From Bog-950 sp046329495 (GTDB lineage: Bacteria; Bacteroidota; Bacteroidia; Chitinophagales; LD1): DNA of 64,000 nucleotides. A program made the position numbers and the translations under genes. This document shows, one piece after another, positions 44,410 through 54,227 of this stretch; within the stretch, counting starts at the first letter, position 1; every line of letters starts with the position of its first letter. The stretch covers positions 124,001 through 188,000 of the forward strand of contig JAXLUO010000005.1 in the NCBI GenBank assembly GCA_046329495.1, given 5' to 3'. The notes under the pieces are model-generated. The model was not told the origin of the DNA. It made no database searches and was given only the letters and a program-made list of their open reading frames with translations.

Positions 44410-47400
44410 CTATTGCATTACCAGTTTGCCTTTTGCAACCGGTTTGTTGTTTTGCATTATCTGATAGGTATAAATGCCTGCCGCCATGTTATTACGTGGT
44501 AGTTGCAGCGTATTGTTGCTGAATACATGCTCGCTTACCAAACGACCGGTGATGTCATACACGCGCAGTTTAGCACCTTCCATGTTTTTGCCTGCCAAAC
44601 GTACTTCAGCATAATCGCTCATTGGGTTTGGCGCAATGGTAACACTAACCGGAGCGCTTACCTCCTCAATACCGGTGGCATCAATCAGCGTTACAGCAGC
44701 ATCATTGGTAATTACCGGGGTGTTATAATCAAAGTAGATGGCAGCATCGTCCGATATAATATGCCCGGCTGCTAAACCGTTGTTAGCATTTACGGCAAAC
44801 TTAACCCAACCGTGGCTGGCCGGTTCATTGTCCATCTCAGCAGGTAATTGTATATCGCTGAACTTAAAGTTCAATTCGCCGTTGCTTTCAGTTACGGCAC
44901 AAGGGTGACTGGCTCCCAAAAATTCAAAGCTGCTTAAATCAAGGTCCTGCGAAACAACATCCTTCACCACCACATTCACGGCGTTGGCGTTACCCTTGTT
45001 CTGGAAGTTGATCACATACTCAATACGCTGATTAGCTTCCACCGACGACACCATTTGGAACGAAGGATTATCAACGTTTGTAACATAAGCCAGTTTATTG
45101 TTAGGATCCCAGCTGCCGGTTACTACCTGGTGCACCGTATCCACATTATTGTTCAGGTTAACATCATTGCAACCGCTTCCCGGTACTACGTTAGCCAACG
45201 TAAACACAAATTGATTAAGGGTTAATCCCTGGTTGGCATTAAACGTTACCCAGTAGTATTCGCAATCTCCCGGTAACAGGTTATTTAATGCCCAGGTAAC
45301 TGTATGTGTGCTGGCGTTCTGACTGGTTTGTGCTGGCGAGCTTGTGTTAAAGGTTAAAGTTGGGTCGTAGAACAAATTAACTGTGCCGCTCGCTATGCTC
45401 GAACCCAGGTTACAAACCTGAATATCGTACCAGGCCGGGAAACCGGCAGTTACAGTGGTATGCGGTGTAATATTTATGGCAAGGTTACAAGCGCCCGGCT
45501 GACAGTAAACCGCGAAATTCTGATTGCTGTACTGGCCCGGGGTGGTGGCAGCTACCGATAACGTTTGTGGTGTTACCTGGCAGGTATTAAAGTTAGAGCT
45601 TACCATAGTAATGGCGTAAGTGCCTACCGGTACTAACACACAATAATGGCCCTGCGCGTCAGTATAAGCCTGATAGTAATGGCCATTGGAGCCTGCTAAC
45701 GAAACATGCACCCCCGAAATACCTGTTTCAGAATTATCCTGTTGCTGGTTGTTGTTAGCATCAAAATAAACGGTGCCACAAATGTTTACTGAATTATTCT
45801 GCACGCCGAAATCATAACCGCAAAGATGTTGGTGATTGCCGATAGTAACACTTGAATAATAAGCACAACCGGTGGTACCTGCATTGCTGTTAGGCGAAAC
45901 AGGCAGCGTAATGGTGTTACCCGAAGCGGCACAGTAATAAATGGTATAATTGCCCGCAGGTACAAGAATTTCATAGTGTCCGTTCGCATCGGTAGTGGCA
46001 TGGTAATTACCTGCATAAACAGTTACCCCGCTAATGCCCTGCTCACCATTGTCCTGCACACCATTGCCGTTTGCATCGTTAAATACGGTACCGCAAAGTG
46101 TATCGCTTAAGGCAGGGGCAGTTACAGTATAACAGGCTGAGCCACCACATTGGTTGGCATCGAATACCGATACACAGTATGTGCCGGGATTGGTAACCGT
46201 AAGGGTACTGGTTGTGCTATTGTTCCAGTAGTAAGTATAAGGCCCGCCGGTGCCACCGCTTGCATGTGCTGTTAACACATACGTTGGCCCTGTGCCTGTA
46301 GAAGTTATGCTTACCGATAAACTGCAAGCACCTTGAATGGTTACAGTATCGCAGAACTGGCTGGTACAACCTGCCGAGGTTGCCATGGTTAAGCACACTA
46401 AATAGTTGCCCGGCGATGTATAGGTATGAGTAGGGCTTGCAGAAGTAGAACTTGATCCGTCCCCAAACGTCCAGCTATAGGTAGCAGAGGATGCACCTCC
46501 CAAACTTGAACTGTTGGTGAAGGCGGCCAGATTACCGCTGCTTGTTGTAATAAAGTATGCATGGCAATTAGCGCTTTGTCCTGGCACTACTACTGCCTGG
46601 CAGAACGTATCGGCACAAACCGTGCCCGGAATATTTACAATTAAACAAGCCTGATAGGTAATGGTTGTAGGGCTGGATGGATAAGTATGTGTGCCGCCCG
46701 CCGAGGTAGTATTTGCAGTTGTTCCGTCACCATAGGTCCAATGATACACTGCACCGTTAGGATTGGTGTTGCTATAAAATTGAACTGTGGGAGCTTGACT
46801 GGCCGAATACTGCCAACCTGCAGTAACATTACATGGTGCAGCATTAGATACCGTAATATACTGGCAAATTGTATCGCAGAAAGTATTAGCATTTGCCCAT
46901 ACTTCTAAACAAACCTGGTGCTGACCAACGGTTAAGTTGTTCCAGCTTAATTGCTGATAATTGGTACCGCTGGCAGTGTTCGTCCCATCCATCCACCACT
47001 TATAGATAGTTCCAGAAGGATAGGTCCCTACTACCGATGCACTGATGGAACCGGCGCCGGTGGTTGCAGAAAAGTTAGCTTGAATACCTGCGCATAAATT
47101 AGTAGCTGCTGGAACTGTTACGGTATGACAGGTAGAATCGCAGAACATGTTTGTGCCTGCATACAAATACAAGCAGAATGTATGCACGCCGGCTGTTGGT
47201 AATACGGTATATGGGTTGTTATTTGCCGAAGGAGCGCCAAGCGATTGGCCATCCATCCACCATTGATACTGCGTAAAATTATTGATTCCTGTTGAGGTGC
47301 TCTGCAATATGAAAGCACTGGCATTACCACTGGTGGTAAACGCTGCCTGTGCATTACCACAAGTAGGGGCCAGTGTTATGGCAACACCCTGGCAGTACTG

Positions 47401-47952
47401 TGCGCTACAACCGTTAGCATCGGTAACAGTTAGGCAAACATTATACGTACCATTGGCTGTATAGGTATGCACAGGGTTTAATGCCGTGCTGGATGAGCCA
47501 TCCCCAAACGACCATAAATACGTTAATGGCGGATAGTTGGAACTGCCGTTGCCTACAAAGTTCACCACCCCGGTACCCGAAACAGTATAAGTAAAGGTAG
47601 CAGCTACCATGCCTGTGCAGTTCACATAGGTTTTACAAAATGTGTCGCTGCAAACAGTGCCGGAACCTATTTCCTGGGCTGTAACTATTTCGCAAACTGT
47701 ATAAACCCCGCCGGATGTATAAACATGCGTAGGGCTTTGTTGGGTAGAAGTGGCACCATCACCAAAATCCCAATGCCACCCGCTTATTTGCCAGCCCGGG
47801 GTTACCTGTGCTGTATCGTGAAACACAGGCACATTATTAGGGTTTACGCCTATATAAAAATAGGCCATTACACCGCATGGTGTTTGCGCTGTAACGGCAT
47901 AACCTAAACTGCTAAGCAGTAGAACCAGCCAGAGTTGTTTAAAGTTTCTCAT
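44410..47952 (-). CDS. Large T9SS-secreted PKD/SdrD-B domain protein
   Basis: 1180 residues from the ATG at 47952, which begins a clean signal peptide (ending AVTAQ); the ATG at 47985 adds 11 residues ahead of it. About five or six PKD or PKD-like modules occupy roughly 30-560 (WHWDFGDGATS, YLWSFGDGSSS, YSWTFGDGSSS), with paired cysteines. Two SdrD-B/CnaB-like modules follow (about 619-715 and 723-815, FNDANGNGVQDNGEQGISG). A DUF11/DUF7619-type region then contains DPNNKL near 951, and a type A T9SS sorting domain lies at about 1104-1180 (KLRVYDITGRLVSEH). It should be a secreted adhesive or structural surface protein. The domain series is common in Bacteroidota; ligand unknown. Confidence 0.88.
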   Translation of the reverse strand: MRNFKQLWLVLLLSSLGYAVTAQTPCGVMAYFYIGVNPNNVPVFHDTAQVTPGWQISGWHWDFGDGATSTQQSPTHVYTSGGVYTVCEIVTAQEIGSGTVCSDTFCKTYVNCTGMVAATFTYTVSGTGVVNFVGNGSSNYPPLTYLWSFGDGSSSTALNPVHTYTANGTYNVCLTVTDANGCSAQYCQGVAITLAPTCGNAQAAFTTSGNASAFILQSTSTGINNFTQYQWWMDGQSLGAPSANNNPYTVLPTAGVHTFCLYLYAGTNMFCDSTCHTVTVPAATNLCAGIQANFSATTGAGSISASVVGTYPSGTIYKWWMDGTNTASGTNYQQLSWNNLTVGQHQVCLEVWANANTFCDTICQYITVSNAAPCNVTAGWQYSASQAPTVQFYSNTNPNGAVYHWTYGDGTTANTTSAGGTHTYPSSPTTITYQACLIVNIPGTVCADTFCQAVVVPGQSANCHAYFITTSSGNLAAFTNSSSLGGASSATYSWTFGDGSSSTSASPTHTYTSPGNYLVCLTMATSAGCTSQFCDTVTIQGACSLSVSITSTGTGPTYVLTAHASGGTGGPYTYYWNNSTTSTLTVTNPGTYCVSVFDANQCGGSACYTVTAPALSDTLCGTVFNDANGNGVQDNGEQGISGVTVYAGNYHATTDANGHYEILVPAGNYTIYYCAASGNTITLPVSPNSNAGTTGCAYYSSVTIGNHQHLCGYDFGVQNNSVNICGTVYFDANNNQQQDNSETGISGVHVSLAGSNGHYYQAYTDAQGHYCVLVPVGTYAITMVSSNFNTCQVTPQTLSVAATTPGQYSNQNFAVYCQPGACNLAINITPHTTVTAGFPAWYDIQVCNLGSSIASGTVNLFYDPTLTFNTSSPAQTSQNASTHTVTWALNNLLPGDCEYYWVTFNANQGLTLNQFVFTLANVVPGSGCNDVNLNNNVDTVHQVVTGSWDPNNKLAYVTNVDNPSFQMVSSVEANQRIEYVINFQNKGNANAVNVVVKDVVSQDLDLSSFEFLGASHPCAVTESNGELNFKFSDIQLPAEMDNEPASHGWVKFAVNANNGLAAGHIISDDAAIYFDYNTPVITNDAAVTLIDATGIEEVSAPVSVTIAPNPMSDYAEVRLAGKNMEGAKLRVYDITGRLVSEHVFSNNTLQLPRNNMAAGIYTYQIMQNNKPVAKGKLVMQ

Positions 47953-48066
47953 GGTATTGGGTTTATTTGAGAAAATTGAATGCATTGTCGTTTGTATTGA
48001 TACTCAAATATAGGCAACCGGTTGCTCCTGTGGCCAAAAAACCGCACGAATCCTTACCTGTTCAAA

Positions 48067-49539
48067 TTAGGCTAACTTGGCAGCAGGCAGCTTGCTATGT
48101 AACCAAACCCGGTATTTGAGCACCTCGCCGTCCTCTACACTTTCCGTTACCGGTTGATTTACAAAACGCTCTATTTCCCTTATTCCCTTAGCCTGCCCGG
48201 CCGGCTCGGCCTCACTCATTTTGGCAATCAGTTTCAACACAAAGTCTTCCCGCTTAAAAACAGGAGTAAGCAACGATTTACTATACTGTTTTCTTACCTG
48301 TTCAACCCTTTTTTTAGTAATTTCTTTATCACCCGATTCATACTGCATTATGCATTCAGCCACTGCAATCTTCAACTTAAAACCGCTATCAGCTTTTTTG
48401 TAGTGATCATTTACATATAGTCGTACCAGGTTACGGATGGCATCATTATACCGCTGTTTAAAAAAGAGCAAGTTCGCACGGTTCAGCAGCAAAAAGAATT
48501 CATAATAGGCATTTTTAAGCCCTTTTATCTCTTGCTCCATTTCGTCCAGCGCCTTCAAACCCCGGTTAATGTCTATCTGCGCATAGTTTATCATTAACGA
48601 GTTGTAATAGAAGAACAAATACTTACTGTAGAGCATGTTATTGTAAGCCCCCATCTCCTCTCCCAGCGTTTCAGCATAATCAAGGCTCTCGCGATACTTC
48701 TTATTCTTAAACAAAGCGTTTACAATGTAAATCAGCATTTGCAACCTTGTTTCGTGGTTAGCTTTATCAAACCACTTCTCGTTTACAAAACGTTGATAGG
48801 TTTGCAGCATGTAGCGCTCCAGTTCAACAAAGTTGTGGCTTTGTATAAGGGCCTGGCTAACGGCCCGGTAAACCCTGGTTTGAAAGGTTTTGCTGTTCTT
48901 AATGCTTTCATCAGCGGCAAATTCCTTAACGGTATTATCCAGCAACTTCAATAACCCCGTATCGCGGGTGCCAAAGTTTTGGCCCAACTTCAGGCGATAC
49001 TTTACGGCCGCCAATACCTGGTCGGTTTCGCGAATGCGATTCAGTTTCTCGGCATTCTGTTTTCGCATTTGTATATACACCTCAGGGTTTAAACCCGAGA
49101 GGTCTTCGGATAGCTTAATGAAACTGGCATAAATAATATCCAGCAATTCAATATTCTCGGATTGCGTAGCTCTTTTCTCGGCTTTCTTTAAATAGTACAA
49201 GGCAATTGCCGGCTGACTACGCGCCACAAATATGTTATACAAGCCTAAATACAAATACAGGTTATTGGTTTGCTGCTTATCAAAGTGTAACAATGAAAGG
49301 TTATGCCCTATATCTTCCAGCAGGCGGTTCTTTAACCGGTAAAACGAATTTTTATCTCCTTCGCCATATAGCTTACCGAAGATAAGTTCCTCATTATACC
49401 GCTCTCCGCTCTTGCGTATATAATCCAGCAGGGCAACATCCTTCCGTTTCTTCGTAGCATGCGAACTTTGCAGCCACAGTTTTATGCTGCGCAGTTCTTC
49501 CTTGTTCAATACTCCTACCAATTGATTTAAGAGCTCCAT
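48067..49539 (-). CDS. Helical-repeat protein of unknown function
   Basis: 490 residues, predicted almost all alpha-helical, with TPR-like helix pairs (for example LYLYLGLYNIFVARSQPAIALYYLKKAEK and FFLLLNRANLLFFKQRYNDAIRNL type patterns). The N-terminus MELLNQLVGVLNKEELRSIK resembles a small winged or helical cap. It has no signal peptide, membrane segment or catalytic motif. I do not recognise a named family. It is flanked by the PKD-rich T9SS protein and, divergently, by a small T9SS cargo gene. It may be a cytosolic scaffold, but this is inference. Confidence 0.75.
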   Translation of the reverse strand: MELLNQLVGVLNKEELRSIKLWLQSSHATKKRKDVALLDYIRKSGERYNEELIFGKLYGEGDKNSFYRLKNRLLEDIGHNLSLLHFDKQQTNNLYLYLGLYNIFVARSQPAIALYYLKKAEKRATQSENIELLDIIYASFIKLSEDLSGLNPEVYIQMRKQNAEKLNRIRETDQVLAAVKYRLKLGQNFGTRDTGLLKLLDNTVKEFAADESIKNSKTFQTRVYRAVSQALIQSHNFVELERYMLQTYQRFVNEKWFDKANHETRLQMLIYIVNALFKNKKYRESLDYAETLGEEMGAYNNMLYSKYLFFYYNSLMINYAQIDINRGLKALDEMEQEIKGLKNAYYEFFLLLNRANLLFFKQRYNDAIRNLVRLYVNDHYKKADSGFKLKIAVAECIMQYESGDKEITKKRVEQVRKQYSKSLLTPVFKREDFVLKLIAKMSEAEPAGQAKGIREIERFVNQPVTESVEDGEVLKYRVWLHSKLPAAKLA

Positions 49540-49728
49540 ATTTCCCTTTTTTGTGCCCGTGTTTGAACCGGTAAGTAATTACCCGTGCCGGGGCCGGTAA
49601 CCTTCCTTAAAAGACCTCTGCCCAATTACTTAAGTTGCATGAACAAGCTCAACTTTGAATGGGTAAGAACCAAAGATAAAAAAACACAGGTAGTGCAACG
49701 CTATTTTTACCTTAGCTGTCAATTAGCC

Positions 49729-50418
49729 ATGACCCAAATGAAATTACCCCGTATAATAGGCACCTGTATCCTGCTGCTGGCCGGTAAAATTGCTATGGCC
49801 CAGAGCGGACTGGCACTTTCGTTGCTGAACTATACCATACAAACCGATTCGGTTAACTTTACTTATGGCTACACCATTACCATAAATGCCACTTTAACCA
49901 ACGTAAGCCAGTCGGCCTATAGCGATACCCTCGATTTCGCGCTGCATAATAACCAGTTCAGTGTTATTACAGCTAACAGTGTATTTAAAAAGCCACCCTA
50001 TAGCGCTAAAACCATAACCTTACAACCCGGCGAAAGTGTGCCTGCTGTTTTCGGGGTTAAAATTGATGCCCAATACTTTGCCCCAGGGCCCGATGTGGTA
50101 GTGGTTTGGCCTATCTGTAATCAAATCATTGCCGACTCCATCGTTATCGACCTCCATATTAACGATCCTATGGCCTCGGCACCCGAGGTACAGCAGCCTG
50201 CCACCTATTTGATACTACCTGATAAAATTATGCTGCAGAATACCGCTCAAAACAACTTTGAACAGGTAAGAATATTCAGTATCTCAGGACAGCTAATGTA
50301 TCTGCAACACAGCAGCTTTATCACCGAAATTCCTTTAGGCTATTTACCAAAGGGTATTTACATAGCCGAGTTAATAACGGCTGATAAACGCAGGCAAGTC
50401 ATCAAATTCTTTAAGTAA
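49729..50418 (+). CDS. Small secreted protein with T9SS C-terminal sorting domain
   Basis: 229 residues from the ATG at 49729; an ATG at 49738 is equally good. Starts further upstream (49585, 49639) are disfavoured because they place about 50 residues before the signal peptide (hydrophobic core IIGTCILLLAG, ending AMAQ). The middle (about 30-150) is one beta-sandwich with TITINATLTNVSQ and LQPGESVPAVFGVKI, like a DUF11/CARDB Ig module. The end (about 160-229) is a type A T9SS sorting domain (VRIFSISGQLMYLQ ... KGIYIAEL). It is a minimal cargo: one Ig module plus the export signal. It diverges from the helical-repeat gene. Confidence 0.78.
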   Translation: MTQMKLPRIIGTCILLLAGKIAMAQSGLALSLLNYTIQTDSVNFTYGYTITINATLTNVSQSAYSDTLDFALHNNQFSVITANSVFKKPPYSAKTITLQPGESVPAVFGVKIDAQYFAPGPDVVVVWPICNQIIADSIVIDLHINDPMASAPEVQQPATYLILPDKIMLQNTAQNNFEQVRIFSISGQLMYLQHSSFITEIPLGYLPKGIYIAELITADKRRQVIKFFK

Positions 50419-50433
50419 AAAGAAGACTAAAAT

Positions 50434-52476
50434 TTACTTCTCACCGGGTTTGGGGTCAACCTTTATATTCTCCGGCTCTATCGATTCCAGATTAATCTTT
50501 GAAGAGATTACCCGTAAGGTAGTTCTACGGTTTAATTGATATTCTTCTTCCGTGCACTTAACGCCGTTTACGCACTTATTTACAGGGCTGGTTTCGCCAT
50601 AGCCCTTCGCTACTAAATGGTCGGCTGGTATGCCTTTTTCAATCAGGTAGTCAACACAGCTTTGCGCACGACCCTGCGATAATTTCAGGTTATAAGCGTC
50701 GCTACCGCGGCTATCGGTGTGCGAACCTAACTCAACTACTAAATCCGGATTCTCCTTAAAGAACACCAGAATAGAATCTAACACCGCCTTCGATTCAGGA
50801 CGTAATACGGTTTTATCGTAATCGTAATAGATGTTAGGGATAACCAGTTGGCGGGTCGTAAATATTTTCTCCAGTTCTAAGGAGCTGTAAACATAAATTA
50901 CCGTGCTATCCTGGTGGCGCAATCCCTTTGTTGAGGTCTTGTCAGATTTACCGAGGTATCCCACTTTGCTGGCAAACAGTTTATAGTCTGTTTCAGCATT
51001 CAGTTTAAAGGTAAAGTTGCCACCGGTATCACTGGTAGCCGTTAAAATGGTTTTATCATCTGTATTCCGTAATTCAATCTTTGCACCTGCTAATCCTGTT
51101 AGGCCTAATATCTTGCTATCGGGGTTCTTAGGGTCTTCATATTGCTTTTCAACTACCTTACCCTTTAAAACAAAAATGTTTATCCATTTTTCTTCAAACC
51201 GGTAAAGATCGTCACTGCCCTTTCCTCCGCTGCGGTTCGAGGTAAAATAACCCGCATACAGCACGGTATCCTCACTGTTTTGCGGCTTGTATTTATCTAT
51301 CCAAAAAGCAAAGTCATCACCGCCACTGTTAATAGGGTATTTTAAATTCTGTGGATCCTTATATCCTGCTTTGCTATGGATAGCTTTAAAAATGTCCAGC
51401 CCGCCCATGCCGGGTAAACCGTTGCTGGCAAAGTATAAATTACCCTTCTCATCCAGCCAGGGGCTACGCTCACTGCCCGGTGTATTAATGGCACCTCCTA
51501 AATTTTGTGGCGTTCCCCAGCCACTGTCGGCCTTGGCGGCAAAGTATAAATCGGTTTCACCAAAATTGCCGGGTACATCAGCCGCAAACAACAACAGCTT
51601 ACCATCCTTCGATAAATACGGATCATACACATTCACCGTATCCGGAAATATCTCCATACGCACCGGTTCACTCCAGTGCTCGTTGTTAAATGCGCTGTAG
51701 TATACATGGCAAAACTGGTTGCTCTTTAACTCATCCTGTTTGCAACGCACAAAGTACATCTCCTTATAATCCTTACTAAACACAGGCGTAGCCTCATGAA
51801 ACAAGGAGTTCACAGGTGCAGGAAAACCAACGGGCACACTAAATCCGTTCTCTTTCTTTTCGGCGGTAAACAGGTCATAGGGCTTTTCGCCTGTCCAACC
51901 ATCGGTCAGGTTACCGGTTGCCTCTGTGCGGGCAGAACTAAATATAAATTGACCGGACTTGTAAGGTTGCAGATCAAAATCAGAAGCCGGAGAGTTAAGG
52001 GCTTGCAGGTTGGTAACCTGTATTTTAGAGAAGGTCTTCTTCCATTCAATTGCATCGCGGCTTTGGTTAGCCTGCTTACGGCCTTCAAAACCGGCATTCG
52101 CAATGCGCTGATATTGTTCAAAGGTGCGAACCGCCTCTTCGTATTTTTCCTGTTGCTTCTGCATCAGGCCAAGGCGGTAAAGCGATTGCTCCCCCCCATT
52201 CAAATCAAGCGATTGCTTATACCATTTTTCGGCATTGGCATAGTCGTTCAGTTTCTGATAGCTATCACCCAGATTAAAGGCAATCTTTTGCTGCTTAATA
52301 GGGTCTTTTTCAGCAGCATATTCCTTTTGCAGAAATTCAATGCTCTGGTTATAAAGCAGCAAACTGCGCGCCGTATTGCTATCCTTCACCTGAAAAACAG
52401 CGGTTTTACAGGCAAACAGCCCCAAACACAACAAAGCAAACAGCAAACTCCTTTTCAAATCAATGGTTCTTGGCAA
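50434..52476 (-). CDS. OmpA-family lipoprotein with TPR, beta-propeller and regulatory domains (PorE-like)
   Basis: 680 residues. Lipoprotein signal peptide with lipobox LFAC (Cys23). TPR helices cover about 35-150, a PD40/WD40-like beta propeller about 165-440 (FSSARTEATGN, SDFDLQPYKSGQFIFSSAR type blades and YFASNGLPGMGGLDIF), a carboxypeptidase-regulatory-like domain about 450-530, and an OmpA_C peptidoglycan-binding domain about 545-665 (SHTDSRGSDAYNLKLSQGRA). This order and size match PorE (PG1058) of Porphyromonas, a T9SS component tethering the machinery to peptidoglycan. Many Bacteroidota encode several such proteins, so orthology is unproven. A beta-barrel gene lies 57 nt upstream. 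Confidence 0.85.
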   Translation of the reverse strand: MPRTIDLKRSLLFALLCLGLFACKTAVFQVKDSNTARSLLLYNQSIEFLQKEYAAEKDPIKQQKIAFNLGDSYQKLNDYANAEKWYKQSLDLNGGEQSLYRLGLMQKQQEKYEEAVRTFEQYQRIANAGFEGRKQANQSRDAIEWKKTFSKIQVTNLQALNSPASDFDLQPYKSGQFIFSSARTEATGNLTDGWTGEKPYDLFTAEKKENGFSVPVGFPAPVNSLFHEATPVFSKDYKEMYFVRCKQDELKSNQFCHVYYSAFNNEHWSEPVRMEIFPDTVNVYDPYLSKDGKLLLFAADVPGNFGETDLYFAAKADSGWGTPQNLGGAINTPGSERSPWLDEKGNLYFASNGLPGMGGLDIFKAIHSKAGYKDPQNLKYPINSGGDDFAFWIDKYKPQNSEDTVLYAGYFTSNRSGGKGSDDLYRFEEKWINIFVLKGKVVEKQYEDPKNPDSKILGLTGLAGAKIELRNTDDKTILTATSDTGGNFTFKLNAETDYKLFASKVGYLGKSDKTSTKGLRHQDSTVIYVYSSLELEKIFTTRQLVIPNIYYDYDKTVLRPESKAVLDSILVFFKENPDLVVELGSHTDSRGSDAYNLKLSQGRAQSCVDYLIEKGIPADHLVAKGYGETSPVNKCVNGVKCTEEEYQLNRRTTLRVISSKINLESIEPENIKVDPKPGEK

Positions 52477-52533
52477 CTAAAATATAAATTAATTAACGGG
52501 CACTATCCGTTTTCAGCATAATTAGCAACAAGG

Positions 52534-53334
52534 TTAATAGTCAATGCGCCCTTCTCCGAATATGTAATGCGCTCCCACCATTAAACCTCCTCTAAAATTA
52601 TAGCTCTTCTGGTATTCCGAATCGTTCTGACTATACCAGTCGATATCCTTTAACACCTTACCATTTAAATCGTTTAATCCACCATAAGCCGATAGCCCAA
52701 CTTCGATATAGAAATGATCGGTTACGTATATATCGGTACCAAACTGCAGGGCTAATCCTATATCTACCGGTTTAAATTTCTGTTGCGCGGTAAAACTATT
52801 AGGCACATAAGGGTGGTCGGCAATTTTTACTTCTTCAAAGGCATAGGTGCGTATACCAATTTGCGGACCAAGGCACATAAAAAACTTGGCAACACGGCCT
52901 TTGGCGCTGGTAAACTTTACCATTAGTGGTATTTGTATATAGTGCAGTTTTACATTCCGTTTAGCATTTACATATTCAAATACGCCATTGGTGGCTGTTA
53001 AACCAAAAGTGTCGTTACCTAAAACAGCCGGTCCATAAAAAGCATCCTCGTATTTTTGTCCGGTAACATTATATTGCACCTCGGCCCTTATACCCCAGCA
53101 TCGTGCAAAATCGTAACCCAGCACCAATCCTCCGTTACCGCCCCAGGTAGGCTTGTAGTCCATTTCCGAAACCTTTACATAAGGTTGGGTAAAGGCACCA
53201 AGGGTTTGGTAATTATTCTGGTTCAATATCCAGGTACTGTTAAAGGTGCCTGAAACACCTAAGTGAAATCCCTTTTGGGCATTGGCACCCAACAGCAAAA
53301 GGGCACAAATAATGGTAAGTAGTGTGTTCTTCAT
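52534..53334 (-). CDS. Outer membrane beta-barrel protein (PorT/OMP_b-brl family)
   Basis: 266 residues. Signal peptide ending GANAQ; then repeated amphipathic strands (KGFHLGVSGTFNSTW, GIRAEVQYNVTGQKY, YIQIPLMVKFTSAKGR, YIEVGLSAYGGL) characteristic of eight-stranded barrels of the PorT-like domain family. It lies directly upstream of, and co-directional with, the PorE-like lipoprotein gene, so the two may form an outer membrane pair. It is not clearly PorT itself, since that domain is widespread. Confidence 0.78.
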   Translation of the reverse strand: MKNTLLTIICALLLLGANAQKGFHLGVSGTFNSTWILNQNNYQTLGAFTQPYVKVSEMDYKPTWGGNGGLVLGYDFARCWGIRAEVQYNVTGQKYEDAFYGPAVLGNDTFGLTATNGVFEYVNAKRNVKLHYIQIPLMVKFTSAKGRVAKFFMCLGPQIGIRTYAFEEVKIADHPYVPNSFTAQQKFKPVDIGLALQFGTDIYVTDHFYIEVGLSAYGGLNDLNGKVLKDIDWYSQNDSEYQKSYNFRGGLMVGAHYIFGEGRIDY

Positions 53335-53381
53335 ATTTTAGCTCCTGTGCTTACAAAAATCGAAATTTGGCCCAAATAGTT

Positions 53382-54155
53382 ATGAGCAGTTTCTATCGCT
53401 TAAAAAAATACCTGCAGTACCGGTTAAAAGCACGCAGTAAATACTACCTGCATTCGCCGTTCATATTTCAATTTTACCTGCTGGTGTTAGAACCTAAAGA
53501 CGATGAAAACCTCAAAAAAGTATGCTCACTGCGTACCCAATGGGCTTCAGATCAATCGCTTTTACCAATTACCGAATTGGGAACCGGAACAGCTCAGGCA
53601 AAGACTATTAGCAGTTTGGTAAGTAAAGTAGCGGTTAAACACCGCTACGGTAAAGTATTGTATGCACTTGTTAGCTATTTTAAACCGGAAACCATCCTTG
53701 AAATAGGTACCTCCATAGGCATCAGTAGCGCCTATATGGCCTCCGCTGCTTCCGGCAGCAAGTTTATAAGTTTGGAAGGCAACCCCGCTGCCGTAGAAAA
53801 GGCAGCCCTTTTTCACAGCAGTTTAGGGATTAAAAATGCCCGTTTAATTTCCGGCGATTTTAAGGAAACCCTTTTGCCTGCCCTTACTTCGTTGGGTAAA
53901 TTAGATATGGCCTTTATTGATGGCAACCACACCTACCAGGCCACCCTCAGTTATTTTGAAGCCTGCCTGCCTTTTACAAACGAACACTCAGTGCTGGTAT
54001 TCGATGATATTTACTGGAGCAAAGGAATGACCAGGGCCTGGCAGCAAATTAAAGCACACCCGCAGGTGCGCGTTAGTATCGATATCTATCAATTCGGTAT
54101 TGTTTGTTTCCGCAAGCAAAATTTAGCGAAAGAAGATTTTGTGTTGTGGTATTAG
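53382..54155 (+). CDS. Class I SAM-dependent methyltransferase (O-methyltransferase-like)
   Basis: 257 residues from the ATG at 53382; an earlier in-frame start at 53322 would overlap the divergent barrel gene. The Rossmann core is clear: ILEIGTSIGISSAYMA binds SAM, FISLEGNPAAVEKA is motif II and LDMAFIDGNHTYQAT carries the acidic and histidine residues seen in caffeoyl-CoA-type O-methyltransferases. The N-terminal 60 residues are basic and aromatic (YRLKARSKYYLHSPFIFQFY). Substrate unknown. Confidence 0.82.
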   Translation: MSSFYRLKKYLQYRLKARSKYYLHSPFIFQFYLLVLEPKDDENLKKVCSLRTQWASDQSLLPITELGTGTAQAKTISSLVSKVAVKHRYGKVLYALVSYFKPETILEIGTSIGISSAYMASAASGSKFISLEGNPAAVEKAALFHSSLGIKNARLISGDFKETLLPALTSLGKLDMAFIDGNHTYQATLSYFEACLPFTNEHSVLVFDDIYWSKGMTRAWQQIKAHPQVRVSIDIYQFGIVCFRKQNLAKEDFVLWY

Positions 54156-54177
54156 GCGCTACCTGATAATATAAAAT

Positions 54178-54208
54178 AAAAATGGCAAGCATAATGCTTG
54201 CCATTTTT
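54178..54208. terminator. Bidirectional terminator between convergent genes
   Basis: AAAAATGGCAAGCA (54178-54191) and TGCTTGCCATTTTT (54195-54208) form a perfect 14-bp stem with a 3-nt loop. A-run and T-run sides let it stop transcription from both directions. Confidence 0.9.
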
Positions 54209-54227
54209 TATATCTCTGGCTTTAAAA

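Noticed and set aside
51796..52521. 241-codon plus-strand frame antisense to the PorE-like gene
   Set aside because: It is the complement of coding sequence with clear TPR and lipoprotein features; its translation has no domain or signal and no spaced start.
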